Assembly (NCBI GenBank): GCA_002317155.1
Contig: DCIR01000012.1
Coordinates: 41,121-105,120, forward strand
Direction: 5' to 3'
DNA: 64,000 bases
Source of the DNA: Lachnospiraceae bacterium UBA1721
GTDB taxonomy: Bacteria > Bacillota > Clostridia > Lachnospirales > Lachnospiraceae
The position numbers and the translations under genes were made by a program. Positions 1 through 7,677 of this stretch are shown here, one piece after another. Every line of letters begins with the position of its first letter. Within the stretch, counting starts at the first letter, position 1. The notes beneath the pieces were generated by a model. That model saw only the letters and a list, made by a program, of their open reading frames with translations, was not told the DNA's origin and did not search any database.

Positions 1-584
1 ACCAGGCTTCCCTTTTTAATTATTCCTGCCTTCTGCGCCGCAATCTCTCCTAAGCTATTGCCCAAATATCCCATATGATCGTAACTGATTGACGCAAGCA
101 CACATACCAATGGAGCCGGTATTATATTGGTAGCATCGAGCAAACCGCCCATACCGACTTCGAGAGTTACGTAATCACACTTTTTTTCCTTAAAATACCA
201 AAAGGCGAGTGCAGTCTCAGCCTCAAATGCTGAAGGAGTATCCTCTCCTGCCGCAGCCATCTTCTCAATAGTTGATTTAAGTATTTCCACGCCCTTTACA
301 AGCATAGCCTCGGAAATCTTTTTAGAATTGACCTGAAAACGTTCTTTGTAATCTGATATGGTAGGAGAAATATATCTGCCGACTCTGTAGCCTGCTTCTT
401 TTAATATCTCAGATATAAATGCAAGAGTGCTTCCCTTACCATTGGTTCCCGCAATATGTATAAACTTAAGATCATCCTGTGGATTACCCATATACGCTAA
501 CAGGCAGGCTATTCGTTCCAGCCCCGGTCTGATACCTGAGCCCTGCAGCGTCAACATATAATCCATTGCTTCAGCTGATTTCAC
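1..584 (-). CDS. folC: Folylpolyglutamate synthase / dihydrofolate synthase, N-terminal part (runs off the window)
   Basis: Mur-ligase-fold enzyme that adds glutamate to folates in the cytosol, using ATP. About 194 N-terminal residues are visible; the C-terminal domain lies beyond position 1. The P-loop GTNGKGST sits near residues 46-53, and the family signature EVGMGGLLDATN follows near residue 165. The start is a GTG at 582-584, chosen because an AGGAGG ribosome site lies at 591-596 with good spacing. The preceding gene has its own terminator in the gap, so folC probably has a separate promoter or relies on read-through. Identification is firm; completeness cannot be judged here. Confidence 0.93.
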   Translation of the reverse strand, partial: MKSAEAMDYMLTLQGSGIRPGLERIACLLAYMGNPQDDLKFIHIAGTNGKGSTLAFISEILKEAGYRVGRYISPTISDYKERFQVNSKKISEAMLVKGVEILKSTIEKMAAAGEDTPSAFEAETALAFWYFKEKKCDYVTLEVGMGGLLDATNIIPAPLVCVLASISYDHMGYLGNSLGEIAAQKAGIIKKGSL

Positions 585-608
585 AATATTCCTCCTCATG
601 TGAATATA

Positions 609-641
609 AACAAAAGAACCTCGCAAGCGAGATTCTTTTAT
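609..641 (-). terminator. Rho-independent terminator of the PH-domain gene
   Basis: Stem 612-624 pairs with 627-639 around a 2-base loop. In the minus-strand RNA the one irregular position is a U-G pair, while in the plus-strand RNA it would be C-A, so it works best leftward. A U-rich tail follows. It sits between the stop at 675 and the folC start at 584. Confidence 0.75.
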
Positions 642-674
642 AATAATTATATTGCTATAATATTGTTCTTTTGT

Positions 675-1061
675 TTATAGACCATGACCGATGGCATCAT
701 GGATATCACCCATCTCACCTGTTCCGATATCCAGCATGTTAACTGTACGGCGCTTAAGTCTTGCTTCCTCAGAAGCTCTTAATATGAACTCCTTAATCTC
801 TCTGCAGTGCTTAACATGCTTGATTTCCAATGTAGGATGTGTAGTATCTCCTGTGTAGCAGATAATAGTTCCTACCTTAACCATCTTTTCAGCAAGGCTT
901 CTGGTCATCTCTACGTCCTGCACCTTATACATATAGCAGTCATTCTCAGTAGTCTTAAACAGACCCTCAGTGATGGTAATCATATCATCTACAATATGAT
1001 ACTTGGTAAATGTAAAAGGTAATCCGAAAAACAACCAACGCTTTCTTTCATTAAATTCCAT
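675..1061 (-). CDS. Bacterial PH-domain protein (YdbT/bPH2-like), 128 aa
   Basis: Small protein whose pattern matches the bacterial pleckstrin-homology-like fold (YdbT/bPH2 family): an N-terminal aromatic-rich strand region (WLFFGLPFTFTKYHI), then 'ITEGLFKTTENDCYMYKVQDVEMTR' split over strands, then 'ICYTGDTTHPTLEIKHVKHCREIKEFIL'-type strand plus helix. These domains usually sit near membranes or form oligomeric shells, and their biochemical role is generally unknown. There is no transmembrane segment, so it is probably cytosolic or peripheral. A GGAGGG ribosome site precedes the ATG. It is followed by its own terminator. The family call is by pattern only. Confidence 0.7.
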   Translation of the reverse strand: MEFNERKRWLFFGLPFTFTKYHIVDDMITITEGLFKTTENDCYMYKVQDVEMTRSLAEKMVKVGTIICYTGDTTHPTLEIKHVKHCREIKEFILRASEEARLKRRTVNMLDIGTGEMGDIHDAIGHGL

Positions 1062-1144
1062 CTATGCTACCCTCCGCATAAGTAATAAAACAAATAAGCA
1101 ATAAAGCAAATTAGTAATTACTCAAATAAATAATAAATCAATTA

Positions 1145-1618
1145 TCAGTTTCTGAGTCTGGTACATTCAAACTTATCAAGCATCATCAGTGCCTTCTTAA
1201 ATGTCTCGTACTTCTCCTCAACACTGCCATCAGCAAGCGGTATGTCACACGCAATAGACATTGATGTAAGCATATCGTCTGTGATTCTGTTCTTAAGAGT
1301 CGCAAGTATCTCCAAACGTTCCTCATAGCTGTCTGCCATCAGAAACTCATCAAGCTGAGGATCTATCTCCGGCTCACCGGCTGAAGAATCATTCTCTACC
1401 TTCTCAAAGCGCATCTGCTGCACTGCATCCGGATACTTATCTTTGTCAACGGGACTGCAAAACATTTCAAGCGGTCTCGCATAAATCTTACCCTCGCCAT
1501 ACATTGCCTGATACACTACAAGCTGCTCTCCGGTCTCAGTGTGTTCAGCTACAGCCACAATACGGTACTGCTGTCCCTTAAAGTGTCTGTATATTTCCTG
1601 TGCCTTGGGAGTATTCAT
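1145..1618 (-). CDS. DUF1653 domain protein, about 157 aa
   Basis: The N-terminal half reads as a DUF1653 domain: YRHFKGQQYRIVAVAEHTE, then GEQLVVYQAMYGEGK and RPLEMFCSPVD, close to the family consensus in which a short beta-rich module ends in a 'RPLEMF' motif. The C-terminal half is acidic and helical with no recognised family. The function of DUF1653 is unknown. An upstream in-frame ATG exists at 1642, but the ATG at 1618 has a GAGG site six bases before it and is preferred. Probably cytosolic. It may be cotranscribed with the PH-domain gene 83 bases downstream. Confidence 0.75.
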   Translation of the reverse strand: MNTPKAQEIYRHFKGQQYRIVAVAEHTETGEQLVVYQAMYGEGKIYARPLEMFCSPVDKDKYPDAVQQMRFEKVENDSSAGEPEIDPQLDEFLMADSYEERLEILATLKNRITDDMLTSMSIACDIPLADGSVEEKYETFKKALMMLDKFECTRLRN

Positions 1619-1709
1619 ATCAATCCTCACATGTACATTCATATTTGACGCCGCATCGACTCATCCAAACGCCACATTTATTACATTATACTGCGGATAA
1701 CCGATTTTG

Positions 1710-2096
1710 TCATTTAATAATAACTGCATTGAAGCTGCAAATATCATCATTGAATCCCAGCTCGGCAACCTCATCCATGACAAGCTCTCTTTTTTCATCA
1801 TCAAGTCTATCGAGCTTGTCGTGATGAATTTTAACGGTATATTCTCTGTTACCCTCAGCATCAACTATTCTGGTAACTGTAATACCGGCATTGGTGTAGC
1901 CATTATCGTTCATATAATCTCTGACTGCATACTTATAATCTCTCTCAAGCTCCGCATAATAATTTTCAAGAGCTGTATATGCCTGTGCGCTGCTAACCAC
2001 CTTAACGCTGAATATTATGATCAGTGAAATAATAACTATACCGACAACTGCCATTCCAAGGATTTTTGCGTTGTTTCTTCTGCTAATTCTCTTCAT
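1710..2096 (-). CDS. Single-pass membrane-anchored protein of unknown function, 128 aa
   Basis: No family recognised. Residues 1-10 are basic (MKRISRRNNAK) and are followed by a hydrophobic helix at about 12-33, so the remainder should lie outside the membrane. The exported part is charged and helical, with two YxxxxRDY-like segments and a strand-rich end. An AGGAGG ribosome site precedes the ATG. Its position between another membrane protein and the DUF1653 gene suggests a small envelope operon, but the role cannot be inferred. Confidence 0.7.
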   Translation of the reverse strand: MKRISRRNNAKILGMAVVGIVIISLIIIFSVKVVSSAQAYTALENYYAELERDYKYAVRDYMNDNGYTNAGITVTRIVDAEGNREYTVKIHHDKLDRLDDEKRELVMDEVAELGFNDDICSFNAVIIK

Positions 2097-2162
2097 AAAA
2101 ATATCCTCCTGTAATTTGTTTACAAGAGGATAATAGTTTTTATTGAGTGTAATAATTTTCTC

Positions 2163-3119
2163 TTAATCGATTTTCTGAACCTTATCTTTATTAACTACTT
2201 CCTTAAGGCTAGCTGCAATAAATGCTGCTCCGCCGCCGATACCAAGCACTGTCATAAGCACAACATCGCGATAGTAATAGAAGGTCATACCGGCTTCCCT
2301 ATATACATCCTTGCAGTATCTGAAACACTCGCCAACAGTAAATGTATAATAATCACTGAGTCCTGAAGACTTAAATCCATCATATATTGTAAGTGCCGAA
2401 CTGAGTCTGGGTATTACAATAGAAAATGCAAGACACAAAATACCTGTGATAACCGCACTTACTACAGAGAACTTAGCCGCAGCCTTCTTATACAAAAAGA
2501 CAATAAACATTGACATCAAAATACTTGCGTAGAAAGAAATATATCCCAACTTTCCAATCAGAAGTATAAGTGCTGCTCCTGCAAGTCCTCCGCCGATGGC
2601 CGCAAGGATTCCGAGAGGAACTCTCTCCTTCTTAGCCTTCTCCTGTTCCTTGACCTGAGCAAGTCTGGTCTGAAGATAAGATACATTGTCAATGCTGTAA
2701 AAGCTGTAGCTTCCGTTTATAGAATAAAGGCTGATATTATATACTCCGCCCAGCTCGTCGCATCCGGTAAATCCAAAATTCTTAAGTACATTGGTAACCA
2801 TTGATATCGCACTGCTCAGTTTACCTAAAACCTCTTCATTCGAAGCACTTGCATCCATTCCAAGATTCAGTCTGTAGTTACCTACATACAGTCTTACTCC
2901 GACGGGTAAGCTGAGATTTTGGAACATGTCGTAAGTCATGGGCTGACCCATGTTTGTTGCACAAATCTGAACCAGCAAATCAACCTGCTTGTTACTTCTC
3001 TTCTCCTCGATCAAAAAAGGATATCCACTGTGATTACCATAGCAGATACTGCCCTTTTGTCCCACCTTAAGGCCCATCATCTCCGCAAGGTCCTTAATCA
3101 AAACTTTTGTGTTAGCCAT
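2163..3119 (-). CDS. Multi-pass membrane protein of unknown function, 318 aa
   Basis: No family recognised. Residues 1-160 form a soluble domain with no signal peptide. Three closely spaced hydrophobic segments follow at about 167-237 and a fourth at about 283-303; an extracytoplasmic or cytoplasmic loop with several aromatic residues lies between them. The soluble N-terminus would therefore be cytosolic. The gene starts behind a GAGGG site. It is 66 bases upstream of the small anchored protein and may share its transcript. Confidence 0.7.
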   Translation of the reverse strand: MANTKVLIKDLAEMMGLKVGQKGSICYGNHSGYPFLIEEKRSNKQVDLLVQICATNMGQPMTYDMFQNLSLPVGVRLYVGNYRLNLGMDASASNEEVLGKLSSAISMVTNVLKNFGFTGCDELGGVYNISLYSINGSYSFYSIDNVSYLQTRLAQVKEQEKAKKERVPLGILAAIGGGLAGAALILLIGKLGYISFYASILMSMFIVFLYKKAAAKFSVVSAVITGILCLAFSIVIPRLSSALTIYDGFKSSGLSDYYTFTVGECFRYCKDVYREAGMTFYYYRDVVLMTVLGIGGGAAFIAASLKEVVNKDKVQKID

Positions 3120-3203
3120 TTTTTCATTCCCTCATAATCTTATTATATTTCTTTATTTTACTGATGTTTATTACTGTATCGTTATGTCGAGCAATTCCCC
3201 TAA

Positions 3204-4514
3204 TTATTCTGCCGAATTCCACACACACATCAGCTTGTACAGAGCATCATAATCCTTCCCGGCGATTGTCTCCATGCTCGAATGCATAGCCAGCATAGGC
3301 ATTCCGAGATCAGCTGCCGGTATCGGTAAAAATGAACTTTCTATAGGTCCCAAAGTCTGTCCGCCCGGTGTTCCGGAACGATTAGCCTGAACCTGAAGCA
3401 TTATATCATACTTTGCACAGAGTTGTTTTAATATTCCGCTCATACCCGAATCAGACACATATCTTTGTGACGCACTTGTTTTAAGAACAATACCTTTTCC
3501 GAGATATGCTTTTGAAGTTTCATCAGCCTTTTCAGGATAATTAGGATGCACCGCATGTGCTCCGTCTACAGAAAGCATTGCACTGTGTGAAAGTGCCGCA
3601 AGCTTATCAACATTCTTAAATGCATCAGCTGCAAATATACGGTCTATTATCCAGCTAAATATCATAGAATCAGCGCCCTGCTTGGTTCTGCTGCCTATTT
3701 CTTCATTGTCAAACAATGCAATGATACTCAGCTCATTATTATCTTCTGCATTCTCATTTTCAGAATCAATAAGTCCCTGCACCAATGCAGCCACAGAACC
3801 CACATTATCAATTCTTGACGCAAGTACAAAATCCTTATTCGCACCACATACGCAGGGCTTCTCGCATACATACAGATTCAAATCATAATCCAATATGTCT
3901 TCTGCTGATACTCCCGCCTTGGCTGCAAGCAGACTTTTAAGACTATTCTCTCCATTGTCTGCCACTGCGCTTCCATCCAGATTGCAGATAGGAATCAGCT
4001 CCTTCTGTGCATCAATCTTTTTCTCCTCGATTTCTCTGTCCATATGAGGAGCCAGGGATGGAATAATGAACCAGGGTTCATCACTGTCAAAGGCTATTTT
4101 TTTAGGTGCAAAAATGCTCTCACCTTTAAGCACAAGTTCTCCCGCAACTCCAAGAGGACGGTCAAACCATGTTCTCTTAAGCGCACCTCCATAAGGCTCG
4201 ACATTGATTCTGTTGATACCTGCTCTCGCACCCATATCAGCCACAGGCTTAATCTTAAAGCTCGGTGAATCTGTATGAGCGCACGCAATGTGCATCTTAC
4301 CGCTATTTATTCGTTTTCCAACCTTAAATGCGAAAAGAAGAGACTCATAGGGAGTACAATAATATTTACCCTCGGCGCTAAGTTCAAATCGCTTATCAAA
4401 ATCAAGCTTTTCAAAACCTGCTGCCGCAAGTCTTTCTTCTGCATATTTAACAACATGAACGGGACTCTTGGCAGCTTCAAGATAGCCAAACAGTTCCTTC
4501 AACTTATCAGTCAT
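3204..4514 (-). CDS. apeB: M18 family aminopeptidase
   Basis: Cytosolic zinc aminopeptidase of the M18 (aspartyl aminopeptidase/ApeB) family, releasing N-terminal residues from peptides. Family landmarks are present in order: HTDSPSFKIKP, carrying the first metal His and the DSPS motif; PYGG near the substrate loop; SRIDN; DNEEIGSRTKQGA, with catalytic and metal acidic residues; DGAHAVHPNYPEK; and TPGGQTLGPI near the C-terminus. The length of 436 aa is normal. The frame is open up to 4571, but the ATG at 4514 has a GGAGAG site and gives the usual family N-terminus (MTDKLKELFGYL). The gene starts 17 bases after the stop of the 606-residue membrane protein. Confidence 0.93.
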   Translation of the reverse strand: MTDKLKELFGYLEAAKSPVHVVKYAEERLAAAGFEKLDFDKRFELSAEGKYYCTPYESLLFAFKVGKRINSGKMHIACAHTDSPSFKIKPVADMGARAGINRINVEPYGGALKRTWFDRPLGVAGELVLKGESIFAPKKIAFDSDEPWFIIPSLAPHMDREIEEKKIDAQKELIPICNLDGSAVADNGENSLKSLLAAKAGVSAEDILDYDLNLYVCEKPCVCGANKDFVLASRIDNVGSVAALVQGLIDSENENAEDNNELSIIALFDNEEIGSRTKQGADSMIFSWIIDRIFAADAFKNVDKLAALSHSAMLSVDGAHAVHPNYPEKADETSKAYLGKGIVLKTSASQRYVSDSGMSGILKQLCAKYDIMLQVQANRSGTPGGQTLGPIESSFLPIPAADLGMPMLAMHSSMETIAGKDYDALYKLMCVWNSAE

Positions 4515-4530
4515 AAGTCCACTCTCCAAA

Positions 4531-6351
4531 TCATAAAGCTTCGTATGTAAATTCCTCATGCAAAGCATCATACATAATCATCTGATCCTGTCCGTCAACA
4601 TTACGATGCTCTTCGATTACACGAGCTATCCTTCCGTCTTCTAAGCTAAAATCCACATAAGAACGTGCTGCACGTCTGGGGACTCTCAAACGATTGAACT
4701 TGGTACCTGCAGGTATTTTGACAATATTACATTTCTCCATGCTAATGTCTACATTGTCCTCCTGAACAGGAACTATCCATACATTAATATCATTCTCGCT
4801 ACTGAATGCAAATAACTCTTCAGCGAACTCTTCGTCGATATAATAGTAATTTTCTCCGGTCTCAGTAAGCTGTGGCTTAACTAAATTGTTAAGATGGTAC
4901 TCCGCAGTAGTAACAACCGGTCCCAAACAGTTAATTGCTCTCTTAAGCATAAGCTGAGTAGGATCAAGTACTTCCCCTCGCTCATATATGATTCCGACAT
5001 TAATGTTCTCCATAGATACATTTCCGTTTCTGTGCAGACGGAATGCACTTATGGGAGCCACACTGTAATCTTCATCGTTGGCAACAAGCCACAATGCATC
5101 CACATCATCAAAATGAATAAAGAGAACATCTCGGCTAGCCTGCTTTAACACACTGCCGATATCCTTCTTTCTGTTGCCCCAAATCAGGAACTCATCCTCA
5201 TGAAGAAGTTCATCTGTTGTAACCTTAAGATGTATAGCCTCTTCACCATGCTTGACCGAATACAGTATGTCACTGTCAATCTGCATCATAAATGCTTTAG
5301 GCAACGAGTCACAATCTATTACTATTGCCTTATCCTTGGATCTGCCCATTGAGCTGAATATTTTCTGGTCGTTTTTCGCCTTTTCTCCAAGCTGATTCTC
5401 GATCTCATCATACTGTGCTTCAGCATGCTTAAGCTGTCTGTACAGGGTATCCATTCCAAACATCTCAGACAAAGTCATTGCAAGCTTACTGCCGGAATTG
5501 ATAAACACCTTCCATAGATTACTTATTCCATACAGAACAAGTACTACTCCCAATATTAGATACTCACGCATAAATGCAATCAGAGCCGCACCGACAATTA
5601 TAAATAATATTCCCGGGAAAATACGACCATGCATTCTGTTTATTGATTTTTGAATTCTCTCGATTCTTCTGATTGCTATATCTCGCTCATGCTCGAGATT
5701 GACATATTTTTTCTTGGCAGGTTTATTATAAACGCGTATAAGTCCATCCGGGCCCGCCTCAGCATTACTATCACTACGTGCTGCCAGTGCCTCTTCATCA
5801 ATATATCTGACCTTAAAGCTTCCAAAAAATCCGGCAAGTGAAACCAATGTCAGTAATATTGCCAAAAGGCATCTGTTCATTGCAGCATTATCTACTGTCT
5901 GCTCAATCTCAAATCCCTTGATAACACAGTTAGGATCCAAACCGGCATATTCATAAGCCTCTGTAGCAAATGAACTTCTTCTTTTTACCACCTTGCCGAT
6001 GAATGATATAGTCTCATTACCGTCTTCTTTGAAATATTCAAGTTCTGTCTTCAGCGGAATCTCGTGTACACCTATCTCTATATATTCATTTTCCTGCAGC
6101 TTAACTACAAAATACTGATAATCGTACAGATAATTCACTCCCAGAAATTCGCCTGTACTAGCCTCGTACTCACTTATATTCACGCTGACATATGTATTTG
6201 CTTTGAGATTGTCCGCCCGTAAATAAGACATATCCAGCGGATGCATATAGTTACGCCAATCCTGTCCGAAAATAAATGAAAAATATGCGCCGGCCAGAAA
6301 TGCAATGGCATACACTATTGTTTTTACTGACATTGAAATCTTTTTTTTCAT
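4531..6351 (-). CDS. Large membrane protein of unknown function, 606 aa
   Basis: No family recognised. Hydrophobic segments occur at about 9-30, 160-178 and 245-285 (probably two passes). A first soluble domain of about 130 residues follows the first helix and would be outside. A long C-terminal soluble region, from about 310 onward, begins with a charged, possibly coiled helix (LYRQLKHAEAQYDEIENQLG). It then contains 'IHFDDVDALWLVANDEDYS' in pieces and 'WIVPVQEDNVDIS', strand-rich stretches resembling sensor or binding modules rather than a known enzyme. A GGGGAC site precedes the ATG. It lies directly upstream of apeB. Confidence 0.75.
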   Translation of the reverse strand: MKKKISMSVKTIVYAIAFLAGAYFSFIFGQDWRNYMHPLDMSYLRADNLKANTYVSVNISEYEASTGEFLGVNYLYDYQYFVVKLQENEYIEIGVHEIPLKTELEYFKEDGNETISFIGKVVKRRSSFATEAYEYAGLDPNCVIKGFEIEQTVDNAAMNRCLLAILLTLVSLAGFFGSFKVRYIDEEALAARSDSNAEAGPDGLIRVYNKPAKKKYVNLEHERDIAIRRIERIQKSINRMHGRIFPGILFIIVGAALIAFMREYLILGVVLVLYGISNLWKVFINSGSKLAMTLSEMFGMDTLYRQLKHAEAQYDEIENQLGEKAKNDQKIFSSMGRSKDKAIVIDCDSLPKAFMMQIDSDILYSVKHGEEAIHLKVTTDELLHEDEFLIWGNRKKDIGSVLKQASRDVLFIHFDDVDALWLVANDEDYSVAPISAFRLHRNGNVSMENINVGIIYERGEVLDPTQLMLKRAINCLGPVVTTAEYHLNNLVKPQLTETGENYYYIDEEFAEELFAFSSENDINVWIVPVQEDNVDISMEKCNIVKIPAGTKFNRLRVPRRAARSYVDFSLEDGRIARVIEEHRNVDGQDQMIMYDALHEEFTYEAL

Positions 6352-6403
6352 AAGTCCCCATCATATTTTGGTACTAATATTGATATACTAAAGATACAGA
6401 CAT

Positions 6404-7399
6404 CTACTCTATGCCGAGATATTTTTTCAGTTCAGGCATTATAGCCAACGCATCATTATATCCCTCGTAATAAAGAGTTCCCAATTTTTCCATATCTTTT
6501 TCAAGTCTTCCGACTTCAACAGCCTTGCCGGGAATAATCTGGAAAAGCTTACCCTGCTCTTCCATCTCCTCGATAATATCGCACTCTTTGTTGTACTCAA
6601 GGTTACTGTTGCGAAGTGTCTCGGCAAACTGAGGATACTTGCGATATACAAGTGCCTGTGATCTAACAATCTTAGGCTTCTTGCGATACTCTCTGTCTCT
6701 GGTTCGTACAACAACAATTTTATCGAAGCCACCATCTATCGCAAACTGAATAGGAATTCTTCGGCTTACACCACCATCGAGGCATTTTTCTCCATCCACC
6801 TCTACGGGAAGAGACAAAATCTGCATTGCAGATGATGCTCTGCAGGCCTCAATAATATCGGGGCATATACCTTTCTCATAGTAAACCTGCTGCCCGTTAT
6901 CACAGCTGGTTGCAGCCGCAATAAATCTTCTGTCGGGTCTGTTAAAAGTATCAAAGTCAAAAGGATCCTTGGCGTCAACCACATCAAATACAAACTTAAA
7001 TCCGTATATACTCTTATTTCTCTTAATTGCCCTGACACCAAAATATCGGGGGTCATGTCTGTATGTGAGCGTAATTCTCGCACTACGACCTATCTGACCC
7101 GACACATAATTAAGTCCATTAAGTGCACCCGCAGATACACCGACGACCACAGATAAGTTAATATCATTCTCCATGAGCGCATCAAGTACACCACTTGTAT
7201 ACACACCTCTGAGCGCACCGCCCTCAAGCACAAGGCATCCCTGCGTGATCTTATCAGAAGCTCTTCCGTTCGGTAATTCAGCAAGACCTGAAAAAACTTT
7301 CTTCTCTTTTCTGGCCTTATCTCTTCGCTTCATTCTTTTTCTTATATAACTGGTAATCTTATTACCCTTCTTTTCTTCTGTCATAACATTTTTCGTCAT
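6404..7399 (-). CDS. Patatin-like phospholipase
   Basis: Cytosolic serine hydrolase of the patatin family, expected to cleave acyl ester bonds of lipids. The oxyanion-hole motif EGGALRGVYTSG lies near residues 59-70, the nucleophile elbow GVSAG has Ser at about 89, and the Asp of the Ser-Asp dyad is in LDGGVSRR near residue 210. The basic N-terminus (residues 13-34, rich in K and R) could bind membrane surfaces. The length of 331 aa resembles YjjU/RssA-type bacterial patatins. Two in-frame ATGs are five codons apart; neither has a convincing ribosome site, so the upstream one is kept. Two terminators precede the gene, so it should have its own promoter at about 7400-7465. Confidence 0.88.
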   Translation of the reverse strand: MTKNVMTEEKKGNKITSYIRKRMKRRDKARKEKKVFSGLAELPNGRASDKITQGCLVLEGGALRGVYTSGVLDALMENDINLSVVVGVSAGALNGLNYVSGQIGRSARITLTYRHDPRYFGVRAIKRNKSIYGFKFVFDVVDAKDPFDFDTFNRPDRRFIAAATSCDNGQQVYYEKGICPDIIEACRASSAMQILSLPVEVDGEKCLDGGVSRRIPIQFAIDGGFDKIVVVRTRDREYRKKPKIVRSQALVYRKYPQFAETLRNSNLEYNKECDIIEEMEEQGKLFQIIPGKAVEVGRLEKDMEKLGTLYYEGYNDALAIMPELKKYLGIE

Positions 7400-7464
7400 A
7401 ATGATTTAATGCCACAATCCCCTCATATTTTATCATTAACTAATATATTATAACTCAAAATCCA

Positions 7465-7494
7465 ATAAAAAAGAATCTCGTTTACGAGATTCTT
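7465..7494 (-). terminator. Second leftward terminator downstream of tRNA-Pro
   Basis: Perfect 10-bp stem 471-480/485-494 (7471-7480 with 7485-7494), loop of four, followed on the minus strand by six U. Its core (AGAATCTCG) is shared with the terminator at 609-641. Confidence 0.7.
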
Positions 7495-7501
7495 CAACCA
7501 C

Positions 7502-7541
7502 AAAAAAAATCCTAGAAACCTTAATTTAGGTATCTAGGATT
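7502..7541 (-). terminator. Rho-independent terminator of the tRNA-Pro transcript
   Basis: Stem of about 14 bp with one interior irregularity (7508-7521 with 7527-7541) followed on the minus strand by eight U residues. It begins 7 bases after the mature tRNA 3' end. Confidence 0.82.
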
Positions 7542-7547
7542 TATGCG

Positions 7548-7622
7548 TCGGAGTGACAAGATTCGAACTTGCGGCCTCCGCCTCCCTAAGACGGCGCTCT
7601 AACCAAACTGAGCCACACCCCG
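7548..7622 (-). tRNA. tRNA-Pro, anticodon AGG
   Basis: All four arms fold: acceptor CGGGGTG/CACTCCG, D-arm GCTC/GAGC with the AGTTTGGTTA loop, anticodon stem CCGTC/GGCGG with loop TTAGGGA, and T-arm GCAAG/CTTGT with loop TTCGAAT. Reading the loop gives anticodon AGG (codon CCU). G37 after the anticodon and the C1-G72/A73 end are hallmarks of bacterial tRNA-Pro. CCA is not encoded (the next bases are CGCA), so it must be added enzymatically. A34 would need deamination to inosine by TadA to read more than CCU. Confidence 0.92.
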
Positions 7623-7677
7623 TGACAACGTTGATATATTATCACGGTATAAGATTTTGGTCAAGCACTTTTTTAAA

